From assembly GCF_000517085.1 (NCBI RefSeq), contig NZ_KI912107.1, forward strand, positions 802,398 through 866,397: a stretch of 64,000 nt of DNA. Reading direction: 5' to 3'. Below are positions 17,854 through 26,637 of the stretch, in pieces. A model generated the notes under the pieces. It saw only the letters and a program-made list of their open reading frames with translations, ran no database searches and was not told the origin of the DNA. Made by a program: the position numbers and the translations under genes. Each line of letters opens with the position of its first letter. Position 1 is the stretch's first letter. Source of the DNA: Saccharicrinis fermentans DSM 9555 = JCM 21142 (GTDB taxonomy: Bacteria > Bacteroidota > Bacteroidia > Bacteroidales > Marinilabiliaceae).

Positions 17854-19380
17854 TTAAAATTTCCACCCCATGGTTAAGGCAATAAAGTGATCTTTTGTTT
17901 CTGTTATCGTTTGGTAAGGTATGCCGAGCTCAGCGTCATAGCTTGGATCCCAATTATAGCTGGTGTAACGGCTATCGTAGGCAGAAAGCTTATAGGCAAA
18001 ATCAACAAAATAGTTTTTATTCCTAAAGCCCAGACCCGCTGAATAGCTAATTATCTCCCTGTCATTTTCTTCTATTTTATAAGGTGTTCCTTGATAGGCA
18101 TAACCACCCCTAAGGCTTATTTGTTTTCCTAACCTGAATTCAATACCCGCTCTTAAATTGTTGGCACTTGTTAAATCAGCCTCTAATGCATCACTAGCTT
18201 CTTTGATGGCAGCGATGTCAACATAGTTGTTGGAATTGGTTTTAAACTTGCCGTTTGCATAATTAATATGTTCGTAATCTGCGCTTATTATGGCTATTTT
18301 ACCGATAACGAAAGAGGCACCTGCTACCAGTTTTTCAGGAGTAATTAATTTATATTCAAATATATTTTCATAATCATGTGCATATGTGGAATTACCTCCC
18401 ACAGCATCTATGTCGTTAAAGAATAGGCCATCTATTCCGGAGCCAAATTCTTCTTCCATGTTATACCATGTTGGACTATGGTAAGCTGCGCCTATTCTAA
18501 GAAACTGCATGGGTTTTACAATAAAACCGGCTTTCAAATTAATGCCAACTCCCGAAGCATCCAGGTAATTTCGAACCGAATACCTGTTAAATACATCATA
18601 ACTATTTACTTGTCCGTCATCTAAGCTGTATTCTTCGTAATAGTGTGCTTCTTCTTTATAGCGCATGGTAACAATATTAACACTTGCCCCCAGCATTAGT
18701 ATATTACTAATATTTACACCTCCGGTAAGATTAATTTCTCCGGAGTAACCTTCTTTATCTAGAATATTTGTTTGATGAACCTTATCGCCTGGATTCATAA
18801 AAGAGGAATAATATGAACCTCCCATTCCGTCGTCTACTTCGTCAATTAGATAAGAGTCGTAGGCCAGTTGACTAAGTTGACTCCAATTATCATTGGAATT
18901 GTTTGTATTTTCCTCGAAGTATCTGGCTAAGGATTGATCGGTATTGCGCGCAGCAGCCATACTTTTGTAATTAAAATTATTATTTCGGCTGTATCCGATG
19001 GAAAAGTGGGAACTAACCAAGCCATTTTTTACATCTCTCATAGGTTTGTAGGTACCTACAAATCCTATTTGACTTGGCGCAAAGCTCAGTTTTGATTCAT
19101 CTGATTTGTTACCTTGTAGCTGACTATTGGTTGAATTTATGATGATAGACGGCGTTAGGGTAAATTCTGAAGAGCGGTATACAGCAATACCGGCAGGATT
19201 AATGGATAAGGAACCAAAGTCACCACCCAGTGATGCAAAAGCATTTCCCATGGCCATTGTACGGGCTGTGCCGCTATATTGGGTTTGAGAATATCTCAAC
19301 ATATCTTCATAGTTCTGTGCATTTAATGAAATCATTGTAAATGACAGAAAAAGTCCTATTATTGTTTTTATATGGTTCAT
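17854..19380 (-). CDS. FadL/OMPP1-like outer membrane transport protein
   Basis: A 508-residue outer-membrane barrel with a signal peptide (cleavage after SLNAQ). The N-terminal part, GTARTMAMGNAFASLGGDFG then INPAGIAVYRSSEF, is the hallmark of the FadL-like family in Bacteroidota, and the protein ends in an aromatic residue (MGWKF) as barrels do. FadL relatives carry hydrophobic molecules such as fatty acids or aromatics across the outer membrane; the substrate here is unknown. It lies 44 bases downstream of the Ser-rich lipoprotein gene and may share its transcript. Confidence 0.85.
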   Translation of the reverse strand: MNHIKTIIGLFLSFTMISLNAQNYEDMLRYSQTQYSGTARTMAMGNAFASLGGDFGSLSINPAGIAVYRSSEFTLTPSIIINSTNSQLQGNKSDESKLSFAPSQIGFVGTYKPMRDVKNGLVSSHFSIGYSRNNNFNYKSMAAARNTDQSLARYFEENTNNSNDNWSQLSQLAYDSYLIDEVDDGMGGSYYSSFMNPGDKVHQTNILDKEGYSGEINLTGGVNISNILMLGASVNIVTMRYKEEAHYYEEYSLDDGQVNSYDVFNRYSVRNYLDASGVGINLKAGFIVKPMQFLRIGAAYHSPTWYNMEEEFGSGIDGLFFNDIDAVGGNSTYAHDYENIFEYKLITPEKLVAGASFVIGKIAIISADYEHINYANGKFKTNSNNYVDIAAIKEASDALEADLTSANNLRAGIEFRLGKQISLRGGYAYQGTPYKIEENDREIISYSAGLGFRNKNYFVDFAYKLSAYDSRYTSYNWDPSYDAELGIPYQTITETKDHFIALTMGWKF

Positions 19381-19424
19381 CGTTATATGTTGTTTGGATT
19401 AAACATATTTGTTGTTCATTGGTG

Positions 19425-20849
19425 TTATCTACTTCCTCTGCTAGATCTACTGCTTCCACTGCTGGATCTGCTACTGCTACCGGAGCTGCTTGACCTGCTG
19501 CTGGAGCCGGAGTAGGAGCTGGTAGAGCCAGAAGATCTAGTGCTGGTAGTTGAGGGGCTGTATGATCTAGATGAAGAACTTCCACTGCTCCTATAGCTCG
19601 AACTACGGTTGCTGGAACTCCCAGTACTGTAGGTTCTGCTTTGTGTACTCCTGCTTGGTGTGGTGCTGTAGCCGGTACTCTTAGTACTGCTCCCGTTGGA
19701 ATACTTACGGCTTGAAGTGGTATTGCTATATGTTCTTGTTTTTCTGGTACTTGATTTTGTGCTAGGCGCGCTACTCACACGATTGTAATTGCTTCGTGTG
19801 GTAGTAGAATATTGTTTGGTGTTATTGTAGGTAGGTGTATATGAGCTCCTGGTACTTCTGGTACCTTGTGTGCTTTTTGTTGTTCTGCTACTTGCTGCAG
19901 TGCTGTTGGCATTGGAGTAGGATGCCCGGGTGCTGCGACTGGTAGTTGATTGTGACCGAATAGCTGCTCTCGAGGAACCGGTGTTTGATTTGATTTGTCC
20001 GTTTCTACTCGAAGTAGTTGCGTTTTGTTCTACTCTTTGTCTGCTGCTGGAATAGGCAGGTCGCTTGTTGAAGTTATTGTAGTTTGATCCATGCCCTCCA
20101 TAATAGCCGCCATGGTGGTGACGGTTGTAATATGGGTTGTAATATCCACCCATACCCCATGCATAATCCCATGCATAATAAGGGTAGCCCCATGATGAAT
20201 AGTAGGGAGAACTGAAACCGTACCAGCTATTATAAAAACCATAGTTACCATAATAGCCAAAAGAGTTAAAACGACTGCCATAGCGCCAGTTCCAATAATT
20301 AGGGTTGTGCCATTCAGGCACTACCAATGCATAGTCTCCGTCTATATACACATTGTAGTCGAAGCCACTATTGAATATGACTTCCTGATATAATGGAGAC
20401 CAATAAGGAATGCCTCTGAATGGCCCGTGAAAACGAGCTAAGCGCTCTGCATAGTCCCTATCCATCTCAGAGCCTTCAAATTCATTTACCCAATACCCAG
20501 TATTATCATCGTAATATAACAAGGAATCTATTTCTTGAATAGAATCATTGGTTAATAAGCTGGTGTATTCTTGTTGAATCTGAGAAAAGTCTCTCGTATC
20601 TTCTTGTTGATCAGTTCTGTCTGATTTTTGATATTCCTCCTGAAGAGAGGAGTAACGTTTGTTATTTTCCTTATTTAAATGCTCATCAGGTTTAGGCAAT
20701 GCTGAATACCCTTGAGCTACAGTTGCGGTATTCGTTGAAGGAGTGTAGTAGAGATCATCTTCATATACATCCGATGTGTATGAGTTTTGAGTTACACATC
20801 CGCTGAATACTAACGTGATTATGGCGATTAAATATGTAAACTTTTTCAT
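19425..20849 (-). CDS. Lipoprotein with aromatic-rich centre and long Ser/Thr/Arg-rich tail
   Basis: I do not recognise a family. Start 20849 was chosen over an upstream ATG because MKKFTYLIAIITLVFSGC is a clear lipoprotein signal with Cys at 18. The mature 457 residues have three zones: a polar N-terminal part; a Tyr/Gly/Trp/Asn-rich centre (about 180-265) that includes WHNPNYWNWRYGSRF and YYNRHHHGGYYGGHG; and about 200 residues made almost only of Ser, Thr, Arg, Tyr and Asn, ending in runs of SSRSSSG. The tail should be disordered and positively charged. A surface or envelope role is likely. The FadL-like gene follows 44 bases on. Confidence 0.7.
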   Translation of the reverse strand: MKKFTYLIAIITLVFSGCVTQNSYTSDVYEDDLYYTPSTNTATVAQGYSALPKPDEHLNKENNKRYSSLQEEYQKSDRTDQQEDTRDFSQIQQEYTSLLTNDSIQEIDSLLYYDDNTGYWVNEFEGSEMDRDYAERLARFHGPFRGIPYWSPLYQEVIFNSGFDYNVYIDGDYALVVPEWHNPNYWNWRYGSRFNSFGYYGNYGFYNSWYGFSSPYYSSWGYPYYAWDYAWGMGGYYNPYYNRHHHGGYYGGHGSNYNNFNKRPAYSSSRQRVEQNATTSSRNGQIKSNTGSSRAAIRSQSTTSRSTRASYSNANSTAASSRTTKSTQGTRSTRSSYTPTYNNTKQYSTTTRSNYNRVSSAPSTKSSTRKTRTYSNTTSSRKYSNGSSTKSTGYSTTPSRSTQSRTYSTGSSSNRSSSYRSSGSSSSRSYSPSTTSTRSSGSTSSYSGSSSRSSSSGSSSRSSSGSSRSSRGSR

Positions 20850-21225
20850 GGTCTGTACTTTTAAGTTACTATCAGTATAATGAGATGAAATGATATAAAT
20901 TGCCAACAAAATAGCAATTCTAAATCATAAAAGGCCCAATTACTCAAATAAAGATGATGAGTATATGATGAATTACAATAAACGTACCATACTATTGTTT
21001 TTCGGAAGCTAACTGTTCGTGAAATGGATAGTTTTAAGATCTTTATTTTGCTTTAGAGAGAATAAAGCCTTTTTTTTACAGGTATGCACTTAAATATATC
21101 CTTGATTTTTTGTTATTTTGGACTTTCTAAGGAATACGGGTAAAATGCTCTTGGGGGATATGATGAAGGATTGAAGCGAATGGAGCGTAAAAAAGACTGA
21201 CTAAGAATATAAATGATTCAAACAT
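20850..21225. other. Divergent gap between lipoprotein gene and proS
   Basis: 376 AT-rich bases that must contain both divergent promoters. I found no exact TAnnTTTG box on either strand and no hairpin worth naming. Confidence 0.4.
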
Positions 21226-22701
21226 ATGGCAAAAGGATTAACAAAAAGGAGTGTTGATTACTCACAATGGTATAACGAGTTAGTAATGAAGGCCGATCTG
21301 GCTGAAAACTCGGCAGTGCGCGGATGCATGGTTATTAAACCTTATGGCTACGCTATTTGGGAGAAGATGCAACAGCAGCTGGATAAAATGTTTAAGGATA
21401 CAGGACATGAAAATGCCTATTTCCCATTGTTTATTCCTAAATCATTTTTTAGTAAGGAAGCGGATCATGTGGAAGGTTTTGCAAAGGAATGTGCAGTGGT
21501 TACGCATTATCGTTTAAAAAATGACCCTGATGGTAATGGGGTAGTTGTTGATCCGGATGCTAAACTTGAAGAGGAGTTGATCGTCAGACCAACGTCGGAA
21601 ACTATTATTTGGAATACTTATAAAAATTGGATACAATCTTATCGCGATCTGCCTATTAAATGTAATCAATGGGCAAATGTGGTACGTTGGGAAATGAGAA
21701 CACGTTTATTTTTGCGTACAGCTGAGTTTCTGTGGCAGGAAGGGCATACGGCTCATGCAACCAAGCAAGAGGCACTGGAGGAAACAGAGACCATGATTCA
21801 AGTATATGCCGATTTTGCACAACAATATATGGGGGTACCCGTTATTCAGGGTGTTAAAACGGCTAATGAACGATTTGCTGGGGCGCTGGAAACCTATACG
21901 ATAGAAGCATTGATGCAGGATGGTAAAGCTTTACAGTCTGGTACTTCGCACTTTCTGGGTCAGAATTTTGCCAAGGCTTTTGATGTGAAATTTGCGAACA
22001 AAGAAGGAAAAGAGGATTATGTGTGGGCTTCTTCTTGGGGTGTTTCAACTCGCCTGATGGGGGCTTTGATTATGGCTCACTCTGATGATTATGGTTTGGT
22101 ATTACCTCCTAAATTAGCACCTATACAAGTTGCCATTGTTCCTATTTATAAGAGCAAAGAAGATCTGGATAAGATTTCGGTTGTAGTCGATGAAATAGTG
22201 CTCAAGTTAAAACAGCGTGGTGTTTCTGTGAAGTTTGATGATAGTGATAACCGTAAACCAGGATGGAAGTTTGCACAGTATGAGTTGAAAGGGGTGCCTC
22301 TCCGCTTAGCTATAGGACCTCGCGATATTGAGAACAATACTGTTGAAGTGGCGCGCCGTGACACTTTAACCAAAGAAGTGGTTGCTATTGACGGTATTGA
22401 TGACTATGTGACAGAGTTATTAGATGTGATTCAGGATAATATTTATAAGAAGGCACTGGATTTTAGAGCAGAGAAAACCACAGAAGTGAATAGCTACGAT
22501 GAATTTAAGGAAATACTTGAGAAAAAAGGTGGTTTTATTCTCGCTCATTGGGACGGTACGGCTGAAACAGAACAAAAAATAAAAGAAGAAACCAAGGCAA
22601 CCATTCGTTGTATTCCTTTGGAAGGTGATAAAACACCGGGTAAATGTATGGTGACAGGCAAACCGTCTTTACAACGTGTTGTGTTTGCAAAGGCCTATTA
22701 A
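21226..22701 (+). CDS. proS: Prolyl-tRNA synthetase, eukaryote/archaeon-like short form
   Basis: Charges tRNA-Pro with proline. The 491-residue protein is the compact form (ProS type 3) without the editing insertion. Class II motifs are visible: motif 2 region [30 protein letters not shown], the [15 protein letters not shown] loop, and motif 3 [17 protein letters not shown]. The anticodon-binding domain begins near 290 (IQVAIVPIY), and the C-terminal zinc-domain-like region ends in VFAKAY, as in this subclass. A hairpin terminator lies about 260 bases after the stop. Confidence 0.95.
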   Translation: MAKGLTKRSVDYSQWYNELVMKADLAENSAVRGCMVIKPYGYAIWEKMQQQLDKMFKDTGHENAYFPLFIPKSFFSKEADHVEGFAKECAVVTHYRLKNDPDGNGVVVDPDAKLEEELIVRPTSETIIWNTYKNWIQSYRDLPIKCNQWANVVRWEMRTRLFLRTAEFLWQEGHTAHATKQEALEETETMIQVYADFAQQYMGVPVIQGVKTANERFAGALETYTIEALMQDGKALQSGTSHFLGQNFAKAFDVKFANKEGKEDYVWASSWGVSTRLMGALIMAHSDDYGLVLPPKLAPIQVAIVPIYKSKEDLDKISVVVDEIVLKLKQRGVSVKFDDSDNRKPGWKFAQYELKGVPLRLAIGPRDIENNTVEVARRDTLTKEVVAIDGIDDYVTELLDVIQDNIYKKALDFRAEKTTEVNSYDEFKEILEKKGGFILAHWDGTAETEQKIKEETKATIRCIPLEGDKTPGKCMVTGKPSLQRVVFAKAY

Positions 22702-22779
22702 TCGTATTGCTGATGTGATGGTCTGCGAAGTAATAATTTTTTGTGAATAGTTCAATGTGGCTTCAGTTGGTTCTATTTT

Positions 22780-22860
22780 GAAACAGTTGTTTTCTTGCAG
22801 CCATCACATAGGAGTTTGATTTAGTTTCGGCGTGGTTCATATAACCATTGAAAGAAAATG
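22780..22860 (+). repeat. Degenerate copy of the ~91-bp dispersed repeat
   Basis: Recognisable blocks are GAAACAG at the start, ATCACATAGGAG in the middle and CATATAACCATTGAAAG near the end, in the same order as the copies at 23075 and 44547. It does not end at a gene start. Confidence 0.5.
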
Positions 22861-22957
22861 TTGTGGCTGACATGTGAACTATTTATATATGGGTAGAAGT
22901 GTAAGGGGGAGATTGATATTTTATCCGACCATTTCACTCAGAGTAATGATATTTATC

Positions 22958-22990
22958 AGGGGAGACTATATATTAGCTTCCCCTTTTTGT
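22958..22990 (+). terminator. Probable proS terminator
   Basis: AGGGGA (22958-22963) pairs with TCCCCT (22979-22984), followed by a T-run. Confidence 0.65.
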
Positions 22991-23074
22991 ATTTATTGGA
23001 TTAAGGCTTATTTTTATAAGCTGAGGTGGCATTCTTTTTGTTAGGAGTGCCCCATCAATAGATGACAAATATCT

Positions 23075-23166
23075 GAAACGAGCCATGGGAATGGATTCTC
23101 ACACAGAGGAATGATTAATTTAGGCGAGTTCCATATGGCCTTTGAAAATTTAATTATAAACATATG
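23075..23166 (+). repeat. Dispersed repeat copy ending on the pepT start codon
   Basis: Begins GAAACGAGCCATG and ends CATATG, where the final ATG is the pepT start. By eye roughly three quarters identical to the reverse complement of the units at 44547-44727, with matching order of CACACAG, GGCGAGTTC, ATATGRCC and TTGAAA blocks. Confidence 0.75.
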
Positions 23167-24387
23167 AAAAATATAAAAGATAGGTTTTTAAAATATGTAG
23201 GTATAGATACGCAATCGGATACGGATACAGGCTTAACGCCTTCTACACCAGGTCAAATGAGGTTTTCGGAGCAGCTGGTAGAGGAGTTAAAAGAAATAGG
23301 CTTGCATGAGGTTGAACTGGATGATAATGGTTATGTAATGGCTACCATACCTTCAAATATTAAAAAAGAAGTACCTGTAATGGGTTTCATAGCGCACGTT
23401 GATACCAGTCCTGATTTTACAGGAAAGCATGTTAATCCGCAAATATTAGAAGGTTATGATGGTCAGGATATTGTCTTAAATAAAGAAGAGAATATCATTA
23501 TGGAAACAGCTGATTTCCCTGAACTGAAAAATTATGTGGGACAGACTTTAATTACTACGGATGGTACCACTTTGCTGGGGGCAGATGATAAAGCCGGGGT
23601 GGCTGAAATTGTTACTGCAGCAGAATATTTGATGAAGCATCCTGAAATTAAACATGGAAAAATAAGGATTGGTTTTACACCAGACGAAGAGATAGGGGCA
23701 GGTGCCGATTATTTTGATGTGAAAAAATTCGGGGCAGAATATGCTTATACAATGGATGGGGGTGAAATAGGTGAGCTTGAGTATGAGAATTTTAATGCAG
23801 CATTGGCAAAGATTACCGTGCTTGGCCGGAATGTACACCCAGGTTATGCAAAAAATAAAATGCGTAATTCTATACGTATTGCTAACCAGATTATTTCCCT
23901 GTTACCAAGAGTGGAAACTCCGGAGCATACCTCTGGTTATGAAGGATTTTTTCACTTAATGTCTTTTAAAGGGGAAGTTGAAAAGAGTGAGCTTACCTAT
24001 ATTATTAGAGATTTTAAGCGTGGTAGATTTGAAGATCGTAAAAAGGAAATGGCGCACCTGGTTAGTAAAATTAATAGTGAATACGGAAAGGGTACAGCTT
24101 CAGTGGAAATAAAAGACCAATATTACAATATGTGTGAGAAGGTGAAACCAGTGATGCACATTGTAGAACAGGCTAAAAAAGCCATGGAAGAAGTTGGTGT
24201 TAAGCCTAATATAAAACCTATTCGAGGAGGTACCGACGGTGCTCGTTTATCTTTTATGGGTTTACCAACACCCAATATTTTTGCCGGAGGTCATAATTTT
24301 CATGGCCGCTTCGAATTTGTTCCATTACAGAGTATGGAAAAGGCCGTGGAGGTAATTTTGAAAATAGTTGAACTTTCAATTAGATAA
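23164..24387 (+). CDS. pepT: Peptidase T (tripeptide aminopeptidase)
   Basis: A cytoplasmic M20-family zinc aminopeptidase of 407 residues that removes the N-terminal residue from tripeptides. Metal and catalytic motifs: [12 protein letters not shown] (His and Asp), [16 protein letters not shown] (bridging Asp), [14 protein letters not shown] (catalytic and metal Glu), a lid domain around 205-320, and a final metal His in [13 protein letters not shown]. Length is normal. Start 23164 is fixed by good homology from the first residues ([19 protein letters not shown]). The upstream repeat (23075-23166) ends exactly on this start codon. Confidence 0.95.
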   Translation: MKNIKDRFLKYVGIDTQSDTDTGLTPSTPGQMRFSEQLVEELKEIGLHEVELDDNGYVMATIPSNIKKEVPVMGFIAHVDTSPDFTGKHVNPQILEGYDGQDIVLNKEENIIMETADFPELKNYVGQTLITTDGTTLLGADDKAGVAEIVTAAEYLMKHPEIKHGKIRIGFTPDEEIGAGADYFDVKKFGAEYAYTMDGGEIGELEYENFNAALAKITVLGRNVHPGYAKNKMRNSIRIANQIISLLPRVETPEHTSGYEGFFHLMSFKGEVEKSELTYIIRDFKRGRFEDRKKEMAHLVSKINSEYGKGTASVEIKDQYYNMCEKVKPVMHIVEQAKKAMEEVGVKPNIKPIRGGTDGARLSFMGLPTPNIFAGGHNFHGRFEFVPLQSMEKAVEVILKIVELSIR

Positions 24388-24582
24388 TCCATTGGTAAAA
24401 ATAACGCATGTATAAAATAAATGTAGGTTAAATAGATTTTGAAGTGGGTATCTATTCTTTGGGAATAATTTTATGAACCTGTTAATCGATTTTTTGCGCT
24501 TTGTGAAGAACAAAATTTATTATCTTTTGTTTCACGTGTAATTGTATCATATTTCAGAATCAAATAAACAAATAAAAAAATT

Positions 24583-25218
24583 ATGGCAGTTTTAGTAGGA
24601 AAAAAAGCACCCGCTTTTAAAGCAGAAGCAGTTATTAATGGCAGTGAAATGGTTGAGAATTATTCTCTTGATCAATTTGTAGGTAAAAAGAACGTGGTGT
24701 TGTTCTTTTATCCCGCTGATTTTACATTTGTTTGTCCAACCGAGATTATTGCTTTTCAGGACAAGATTGAAGAGTTTGAAAAAAGAAATGTTCAGGTAAT
24801 TGGGGTTTCTGTAGACTCGGCTTTTTCGCATTGGAAATGGTTGCAAACAGATAAAAAAGAAGGTGGAATCAAGGGTGTTAAATTCCCATTGGTTGCTGAT
24901 AATGCAATGACCATTTCTGAAAATTATGACGTATTGGCCGGAGAGTATGATTATAACGAAGAAGGACAAATGGTTTTTGAAGGTACTCCAATGGCATATA
25001 GGGGATTGTTTTTGATTGATAAGGAGGGTGTTGTGCGTCATCAAGTTGTGAATGATATGCCACTTGGACGTAGTGTTGATGAAACCCTAAGAATGATTGA
25101 TGCTTTGCAGTTCTTCGAAGAAAATGGAGAGGTTTGTCCTGCTAATTGGCATGCAGGAGACGAAGGATTGGTAGCTTCGCAAGAGGGTATCTCAGAGTAT
25201 CTAGGTAAGCGAGGATAG
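24583..25218 (+). CDS. Peroxiredoxin, typical 2-Cys (AhpC/Prx1 group)
   Basis: Reduces hydrogen peroxide and organic peroxides in the cytoplasm. The 211-residue protein has the peroxidatic Cys in FYPADFTFVCPTEI (near residue 50) and the resolving Cys in GEVCPANWHAG (near 182), so it works as a disulfide-linked dimer. The long C-terminal tail after the second Cys resembles the Prx1/AhpC group. No reductase gene (ahpF) is adjacent. A terminator follows at 25238-25275. Confidence 0.93.
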   Translation: MAVLVGKKAPAFKAEAVINGSEMVENYSLDQFVGKKNVVLFFYPADFTFVCPTEIIAFQDKIEEFEKRNVQVIGVSVDSAFSHWKWLQTDKKEGGIKGVKFPLVADNAMTISENYDVLAGEYDYNEEGQMVFEGTPMAYRGLFLIDKEGVVRHQVVNDMPLGRSVDETLRMIDALQFFEENGEVCPANWHAGDEGLVASQEGISEYLGKRG

Positions 25219-25237
25219 TTTTTCTGAAAATAAAATG

Positions 25238-25275
25238 AAAGCATCTGCATGTATTTGTAGATGCTTTTTTTTTGC
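25238..25275 (+). terminator. Terminator of the peroxiredoxin gene
   Basis: AAAGCATCTGCA (25238-25249) pairs with TGTAGATGCTTT (25256-25267), with a T-run after. Confidence 0.88.
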
Positions 25276-25305
25276 TTTCCGGTGTTTTGTTATTCCATTT
25301 TGAAC

Positions 25306-25313
25306 TAAATTTG
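25306..25313 (+). promoter_or_regulatory. Predicted -7 box for pabB, very close to the start codon
   Basis: TAAATTTG matches TAnnTTTG and ends only 4 bases before the ATG at 25318; TTTG at 25286-25289 could be the -33 box with a short spacer. Transcription would start at or near the A of ATG. Confidence 0.6.
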
Positions 25314-25317
25314 CGCC

Positions 25318-26637
25318 ATGCGAAAGTATATTTCTTTTGATGTTGATAATCCCAAGGATTTTAAACATCAAGTGGTTCAATATTGCAGAAGATTTAAATA
25401 TGGTGCTGTCTATGATAGTTGTGACCACTATCTACCAAAGAGATCTGGAGTTCATTATCATTCAATAGATTTTCTGGCGGGACTGGATCATATAAATGTA
25501 GTAAGAGGTGGTTTTGATGTTGTTCAAAAACTAAATGAAGATATCCGGGATTGGCTTTGTGGTTATTGGAGTTATGATTTAAAAAACGACTTGGAGAATT
25601 TGTGTTCTGTAAATAGGGATGGATTAAATTTTGACAAAGCGTGTTTTTACCAACCGCGTTTCATTATTTTGCAGCGGGAGAATCGTTGGGTTATTGGTTA
25701 TTTAGAGGGAGTAAACACGAAAGAGGATGTTCGGGAAATGATGTCGACTATTTATTGTCAAAACAAAGGTTTTCAAGAAAAGACTGCACTCCGTTTTAAA
25801 GCAAGGGTTGATAAGGACAAATATTGTAGATCTGTGGAAGCTATTTTAGATCATATTCATAGGGGTGATGTTTATGAACTCAATTACTGCATAGAGTTTT
25901 ATGCTGAAAAGGTGGTCTTGGATCCTTTTACAACCTATAATAGTTTGGTAGAAATATCTCCTACTCCTTTTTCTGGTTTTTTTAAGGCGGAGGATCATTA
26001 TATTCTTTGTGCTTCACCAGAACGGTTTGTCAAGAAAGAAGGTGGTAAAATTATCAGTCAACCCATTAAAGGAACTGCCCAAAGGGGTAAAGATAAGCGT
26101 GAAGATACCAGTCTGAAAAGGGCATTGTTTATGAATGCCAAAGAACGTTCCGAGAACATAATGATTGTTGACTTGGTACGGAATGATTTGTCGCATATTG
26201 CGGAGCAGGGCTCTGTGGGAGTGGAAGAACTTTGTGGTGTATATGCTTTTCCACAGGTGTTTCAAATGATATCTACCGTTACAGCAACGCTTCATCAAAA
26301 TAAAGGAGGAATTGATGCAATACGCTCCTTGTTCCCTGCCGGTTCCATGACTGGTGCTCCTAAAGTGAGAGCGATGGAGCTGATTGAGAAATATGAGGAG
26401 AGTAAAAGAGGGGTGTATGCTGGTGCAATAGGTTATTTTAGTCCGGATGGAGATTTTGATTTTAATGTGGTCATTCGTACTTTGTTATATAATGCGGCTC
26501 ACCAATATGTATCTTTTATGGTGGGAAGTGCTATCACCCAAAAGAGTGTACCCCAAAAAGAGTATGAGGAGTGCTTGTTAAAAGCAAAAGCTATTTTTCA
26601 ATTATTTAACCAGGATAAACAAGGAGCTTATGAATGA
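25318..26637 (+). CDS. pabB: Aminodeoxychorismate synthase component I
   Basis: Converts chorismate (with ammonia from a glutaminase partner) to aminodeoxychorismate for folate synthesis. The 439-residue protein has the chorismate-binding fold: RGDVYELNYCIEF, FSGFFKAEDHYILCASPERF, QPIKGTAQRGKD, the metal-binding Glu region ENIMIVDLVRNDLSHI, and GSMTGAPKVRAMELI. The PIKGT motif with Lys favours PabB over anthranilate synthase (TrpE has Ala at that position). No PabA or PabC lies next to it. It overlaps tilS by 8 bases. Confidence 0.88.
   Translation: MRKYISFDVDNPKDFKHQVVQYCRRFKYGAVYDSCDHYLPKRSGVHYHSIDFLAGLDHINVVRGGFDVVQKLNEDIRDWLCGYWSYDLKNDLENLCSVNRDGLNFDKACFYQPRFIILQRENRWVIGYLEGVNTKEDVREMMSTIYCQNKGFQEKTALRFKARVDKDKYCRSVEAILDHIHRGDVYELNYCIEFYAEKVVLDPFTTYNSLVEISPTPFSGFFKAEDHYILCASPERFVKKEGGKIISQPIKGTAQRGKDKREDTSLKRALFMNAKERSENIMIVDLVRNDLSHIAEQGSVGVEELCGVYAFPQVFQMISTVTATLHQNKGGIDAIRSLFPAGSMTGAPKVRAMELIEKYEESKRGVYAGAIGYFSPDGDFDFNVVIRTLLYNAAHQYVSFMVGSAITQKSVPQKEYEECLLKAKAIFQLFNQDKQGAYE

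Larger units (their letters stand above)
22702..23163. other. Gap between proS and pepT with two repeat copies and a terminator
   Basis: 462 bases without a supported gene. It holds a degenerate repeat copy (22780-22860), a terminator hairpin (22958-22990) and a better repeat copy that ends on the pepT start codon (23075-23166). Confidence 0.6.

Noticed and set aside
19307..19585. Ala/Pro/Val-rich frame on the minus strand overlapping the lipoprotein tail
   Set aside because: It is a shadow of the Ser/Arg-repeat coding sequence in another frame and joins two real genes.
20030..20281. His/Met/Thr-rich minus-strand frame inside the lipoprotein gene
   Set aside because: Composition comes from reading the Tyr/Gly/His-rich region in another frame; no start signals or homology.
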